Made by a program: the position numbers and the translations under genes
The notes under the pieces: model-generated
Database searches by the model: none
Seen by the model: the letters and a program-made list of their open reading frames with translations, nothing else
What the model was told of the DNA's origin: nothing
From: an uncultured Tissierellia bacterium
GTDB taxonomy: Bacteria > Bacillota > Clostridia > Tissierellales > Peptoniphilaceae
Reading direction: 5' to 3'
NCBI GenBank assembly: GCA_947253765.1
Contig: CAMYAK010000002.1
Location: 1 to 64,000 of the forward strand
DNA: 64,000 bases
In this document: positions 61,462 to 64,000 of the stretch, piece by piece
Position numbering within the stretch: position 1 is the stretch's first letter
How the letters are laid out: every line of letters begins with the position of its first letter

Positions 61462-61499
61462 AAAAAGCGGAGGAGCCTTGGGGCTTTTCCGCTTTTTTA
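61462..61499 (+). terminator. Hairpin between gap and pgk (partial terminator)
   Basis: AAAAGCGGA (61463-61471) pairs with TCCGCTTTT (61488-61496), followed by more T's. Since pgk follows in the same direction, it may lower pgk-tpi-eno transcription relative to gap or mark separate promoters. Confidence 0.75.
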
Positions 61500-61550
61500 T
61501 AATTATATTCAACTTGTTTTAGGGACCCGGTCCCGTCGAAAGGTAGCAAT

Positions 61551-62744
61551 ATGAAAAAAACTTTAAAAGACATGGATTTCACCGGAAAAAGATGTCTGGT
61601 TCGCGTAGATTTCAATGTTCCCATGTCAAAGACAGAAGCAGGGAAGATCACTGATGACACCAGGATGAATGCGGCCTTGCCAACCATACAGTATCTCCTG
61701 GACAAGAAAGCAAAAGTAATACTCATGAGTCATTTGGGCAGACCCAAGGGTCAGGCAAATCCGGAATTTTCTCTTAAGCCGGTCGCAGACCACTTATCTG
61801 AACTTTTAGGACAGGACGTCCTCTTCCTTGATTCGGATAAGGTGGTTGATGATAAGGTAAAAGAGGCCGTTAAGAACATGAAAGAAGGCCAGGTAGCCTT
61901 ACTTCAGAACACAAGGTTCGTAGCCGGAGAAACCAAGAACGATCCTGAATTCTCAAAGGAATTAGCTTCATTGGGAGAGGTTTTTGTAAATGATGCTTTC
62001 GGTACCTGCCACAGGGCACATTCTTCTAATGTAGGCGTTGCAAGCATCTTACCGTCATGCCTGGGTTTCCTTGTACAAAAAGAAGTTGAAATTATGGGCG
62101 GGGCATTGGAAGATCCAAAAAGACCCTTTGTCGCTATTTTGGGCGGCGCAAAAGTTTCAGACAAGATAGGCGTTATTAAGAACCTTCTAAATAAGGTTGA
62201 TTGCATACTTATTGGTGGCGGAATGTCCTACACATTCCTGAAGGCAATGGGCAAGGAAATCGGAACCTCGCTTTTGGATGAGGAGAAGATCGACTTGGCC
62301 AAGTACCTTTTAAAAGAAGCCAAGGAAAAGAAGGTCAAATTCCTTGTACCGGTCGATTGCAGGATAGCTGATGATGTCGCTGAAGGTCAAGATGTCAAGA
62401 TCGTAAGTGCCGATGATATACCGTCTGACAAGATGAGCCTTGATATAGGGCCGGAAACAGAAAAACTATATAGGGAAGAAATACTTAAGGCAGGGACTGT
62501 GGTATGGAACGGCCCTATGGGAGTGTTTGAGATCAAAGACTTCGCAAACGGAACCAATGCGGTTGCCCAAGCCATGGCGGATTCCGATGCAATTACCATT
62601 ATTGGCGGAGGAGACTCGGCTGCAGCTGTCGAACAGGCCGGATTGAAGGATAAGATGAGCCATGTTTCTACAGGTGGCGGAGCTTCGCTTGAACTATTGG
62701 AAGGCAAGGTTCTTCCGGGAATTGATGCCATCAGCGATAAGTAG
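61551..62744 (+). CDS. pgk: Phosphoglycerate kinase
   Basis: 397 residues. Transfers phosphate from 1,3-bisphosphoglycerate to ADP. Motifs: RCLVRVDFNVPMSK (about 14-27), MSHLGRPKG, NDAFGTCHRAHSSN, FVAILGGAKVSDKIGVI, and the nucleotide-binding GGGDSAAAVEQ with STGGGASLELLEGK. A GAAAGG site precedes the ATG. Spaced 35 bases from tpiA, probably cotranscribed. Confidence 0.97.
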   Translation: MKKTLKDMDFTGKRCLVRVDFNVPMSKTEAGKITDDTRMNAALPTIQYLLDKKAKVILMSHLGRPKGQANPEFSLKPVADHLSELLGQDVLFLDSDKVVDDKVKEAVKNMKEGQVALLQNTRFVAGETKNDPEFSKELASLGEVFVNDAFGTCHRAHSSNVGVASILPSCLGFLVQKEVEIMGGALEDPKRPFVAILGGAKVSDKIGVIKNLLNKVDCILIGGGMSYTFLKAMGKEIGTSLLDEEKIDLAKYLLKEAKEKKVKFLVPVDCRIADDVAEGQDVKIVSADDIPSDKMSLDIGPETEKLYREEILKAGTVVWNGPMGVFEIKDFANGTNAVAQAMADSDAITIIGGGDSAAAVEQAGLKDKMSHVSTGGGASLELLEGKVLPGIDAISDK

Positions 62745-62779
62745 TTTTAAATCTTGGATAATTTAGGAAGGTGGAAAAA

Positions 62780-63535
62780 ATGCGTAAACCTTTAATTGCC
62801 GGTAACTGGAAGATGAACATGACTCCATATGAGGCCCAGCAGCTTATCCAGGGAATTCAGGAGTGGGAGTTGGATTCCGAGGTCGAGGCCCTGGTTTGTG
62901 TTCCTTTTATAGACATTCCGACCGCTCAGGAATTACTTGAAAGCGGAGAGATAAAGCTGGGTGCCCAGAACTTCTACCATGAAGATTCAGGAGCTTTTAC
63001 AGGAGAGATCTCAGGGCCCATGCTGAAAGATTATGGTGTTGAATACATTATAATCGGCCATTCAGAGAGAAGAAATATCTTTAAGGAAGACGATGAGCTT
63101 ATAAACAAAAAGGTCATATCTGCCCTTAAACAGGGTTTCAAGCCAATACTGTGTGTAGGGGAAAGCCTGAAGGAAAGAGAAGCAGGAAAGGCCGAAGAAA
63201 AGGTTAAGAACCAGATTAAAGAAGATCTGAAGGGACTCAAGCCTGAGGACCTGAAAGATATAGTTGTTGCCTATGAGCCGATTTGGGCTATTGGGACCGG
63301 CAAAACAGCATCTGCTGATGATGCAGAGAAGATGTGTGCCTATATCCGAAAACTTGTCCATGAAATTTTCGGACATGGGGCTGCAGCACAAGTCCGTATC
63401 CAATACGGCGGATCTGTCAAACCTGCCAATATAAGAGAAATCATGGCAAAAGAAAACATTGACGGAGCCTTGGTTGGCGGCGCAAGCCTTGATGCAAAGA
63501 GCTTTGTATCATTGGTTAATAATAGTAGGTTGTAA
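62780..63535 (+). CDS. tpiA: Triose-phosphate isomerase
   Basis: 251 residues from ATG 62780 (AAGGTGG upstream; GTG 62771 lies inside that site). Interconverts dihydroxyacetone phosphate and glyceraldehyde-3-phosphate. Catalytic residues are in AGNWKMN (Lys), IIGHSERR (His) and AYEPIWAIGTGKTA (Glu, about 166-179); YGGSVKPANI and ALVGGASL bind phosphate. Typical length. eno follows 20 bases later with no gpmI between. Confidence 0.97.
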   Translation: MRKPLIAGNWKMNMTPYEAQQLIQGIQEWELDSEVEALVCVPFIDIPTAQELLESGEIKLGAQNFYHEDSGAFTGEISGPMLKDYGVEYIIIGHSERRNIFKEDDELINKKVISALKQGFKPILCVGESLKEREAGKAEEKVKNQIKEDLKGLKPEDLKDIVVAYEPIWAIGTGKTASADDAEKMCAYIRKLVHEIFGHGAAAQVRIQYGGSVKPANIREIMAKENIDGALVGGASLDAKSFVSLVNNSRL

Positions 63536-63555
63536 TAAATAAAAAGGAGAAAAGT

Positions 63556-64000
63556 ATGTCTGCAATAATTGATATCTATGCACGTCAAGTTTTGGATTCA
63601 CGCGGCAATCCGACAGTAGAAGTTGAAGTCACAACAGATATGGGCGGTTATGGAAGGGCAATTGTACCCTCAGGAGCTTCCACAGGCCAATTTGAAGCTG
63701 TTGAGCTCAGAGACGGTGACGATGACTACTATGGTGGAAAGAGCGTTATGGAAGCCGTTACAAACGTTAATGAAATCATTGCCTCAGATTTGTTGGGTTG
63801 GGAAGTAACCGACCAGGTCGGTATTGACAACACCATGATTGAATTGGATGGAACACCAAATAAGAGCCGTCTTGGTGCAAATGCAATTCTTGGAGTTTCT
63901 CTTGCCTGCGCTCGTGCAGCAGCTGACGAACTTGGTATGACCCTCTATAACTATATAGGCGGGGTTAATGCAAAAACTTTCCCGGTACCGATGATGAACG
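63556..64000 (+). CDS. eno: Enolase, 5' part only
   Basis: The first 148 codons; the gene runs past the window end. The start MSAIIDIYARQVLDSRGNPT and the segments GRAIVPSGASTGQFEAVELRDGD and LGANAILGVSLACARAAA are enolase. The enzyme dehydrates 2-phosphoglycerate to phosphoenolpyruvate. AAGGAGA lies before the ATG. Confidence 0.96.
   Translation, partial: MSAIIDIYARQVLDSRGNPTVEVEVTTDMGGYGRAIVPSGASTGQFEAVELRDGDDDYYGGKSVMEAVTNVNEIIASDLLGWEVTDQVGIDNTMIELDGTPNKSRLGANAILGVSLACARAAADELGMTLYNYIGGVNAKTFPVPMMN

Noticed and set aside
1..64000. CRISPR array, prophage, insertion sequence or integron
   Set aside because: No regularly spaced repeats, transposase, integrase or phage structural genes were seen; gene content is mainly chromosomal housekeeping.

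Overview
The window looks like chromosome of a low-GC to mid-GC Gram-positive anaerobe (Bacillota, Clostridia/Tissierellia-like, possibly a Peptoniphilaceae relative). Pointers are strong AGGAGG ribosome sites, GTG/TTG starts, very short gene spacing, a T-box, an L20-type leader ahead of infC, a SCIFF peptide with its radical SAM maturase, a type III glutamine synthetase, MutS2, a MurC-GlmU-Prs-Pth-Mfd neighbourhood like that of Bacillus subtilis, and an amino-acid-fermenting gene set. The genus assignment is inference. No phage, transposon, insertion sequence or CRISPR array was seen.

Layout. 1-1300: the 3' arm of a plus-strand terminator, an arginine-type T-box on the minus strand with no recognisable gene after it, tRNA-Thr(CGU) and trmL. 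1366-12333: a tightly packed plus-strand run with a TetM-like GTPase fused to a NYN nuclease domain, a double P-II-like protein, a DUF1538 membrane protein ending in a third P-II-like domain, an SbcD/SbcC-like pair, a HAD phosphatase, a thioredoxin-reductase-like flavoprotein and a membrane-anchored phosphoesterase. 12457-14880: a MORN-repeat membrane protein and an OatA-like acyltransferase. 14894-16764: pyrimidine salvage (pdp, cdd) and a 26-residue membrane peptide. 16914-20209 (minus): PLP decarboxylase, SCIFF peptide and SCIFF maturase. 20350-25235: a heterodimeric ABC exporter and a sigma-like membrane protein, then tRNA-Gly(CCC) and tRNA-Cys(GCA).

25628-30958: glnN, hisS, thrS. 31105-37894: a YwlG-family protein, then an aspartate-to-pyruvate module (aspA, racemase, fumC, malic enzyme, dicarboxylate/amino-acid symporter). 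38158-38571: an AT-rich orphan membrane gene lying between two similar hairpins. 38656-39877 (minus): infC-rpmI-rplT with its leader. 40042-51511: rRNA/tRNA methyltransferase, pheS, pheT, zapA, U32 peptidase, mutS2, and an uncharacterised membrane/TPR pair. 51508-52926 (minus): murC. 53134-60364: a GlmU homologue with an eroded N-terminal domain, prs, pth, mfd and a PrsA-like lipoprotein. 60442-64000: gap, pgk, tpiA and the start of eno.

The best candidates for under-described biology are the P-II/DUF1538 operon and the GTPase-NYN fusion that heads it, the sigma-like protein carried on a membrane anchor, the GlmU that seems to have lost its uridylyltransferase half, the TrxB-like enzyme without the usual NADPH motif, and the T-box without an evident target gene. 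Motif readings come from the sequence; family roles are established knowledge; physiological links are inference.
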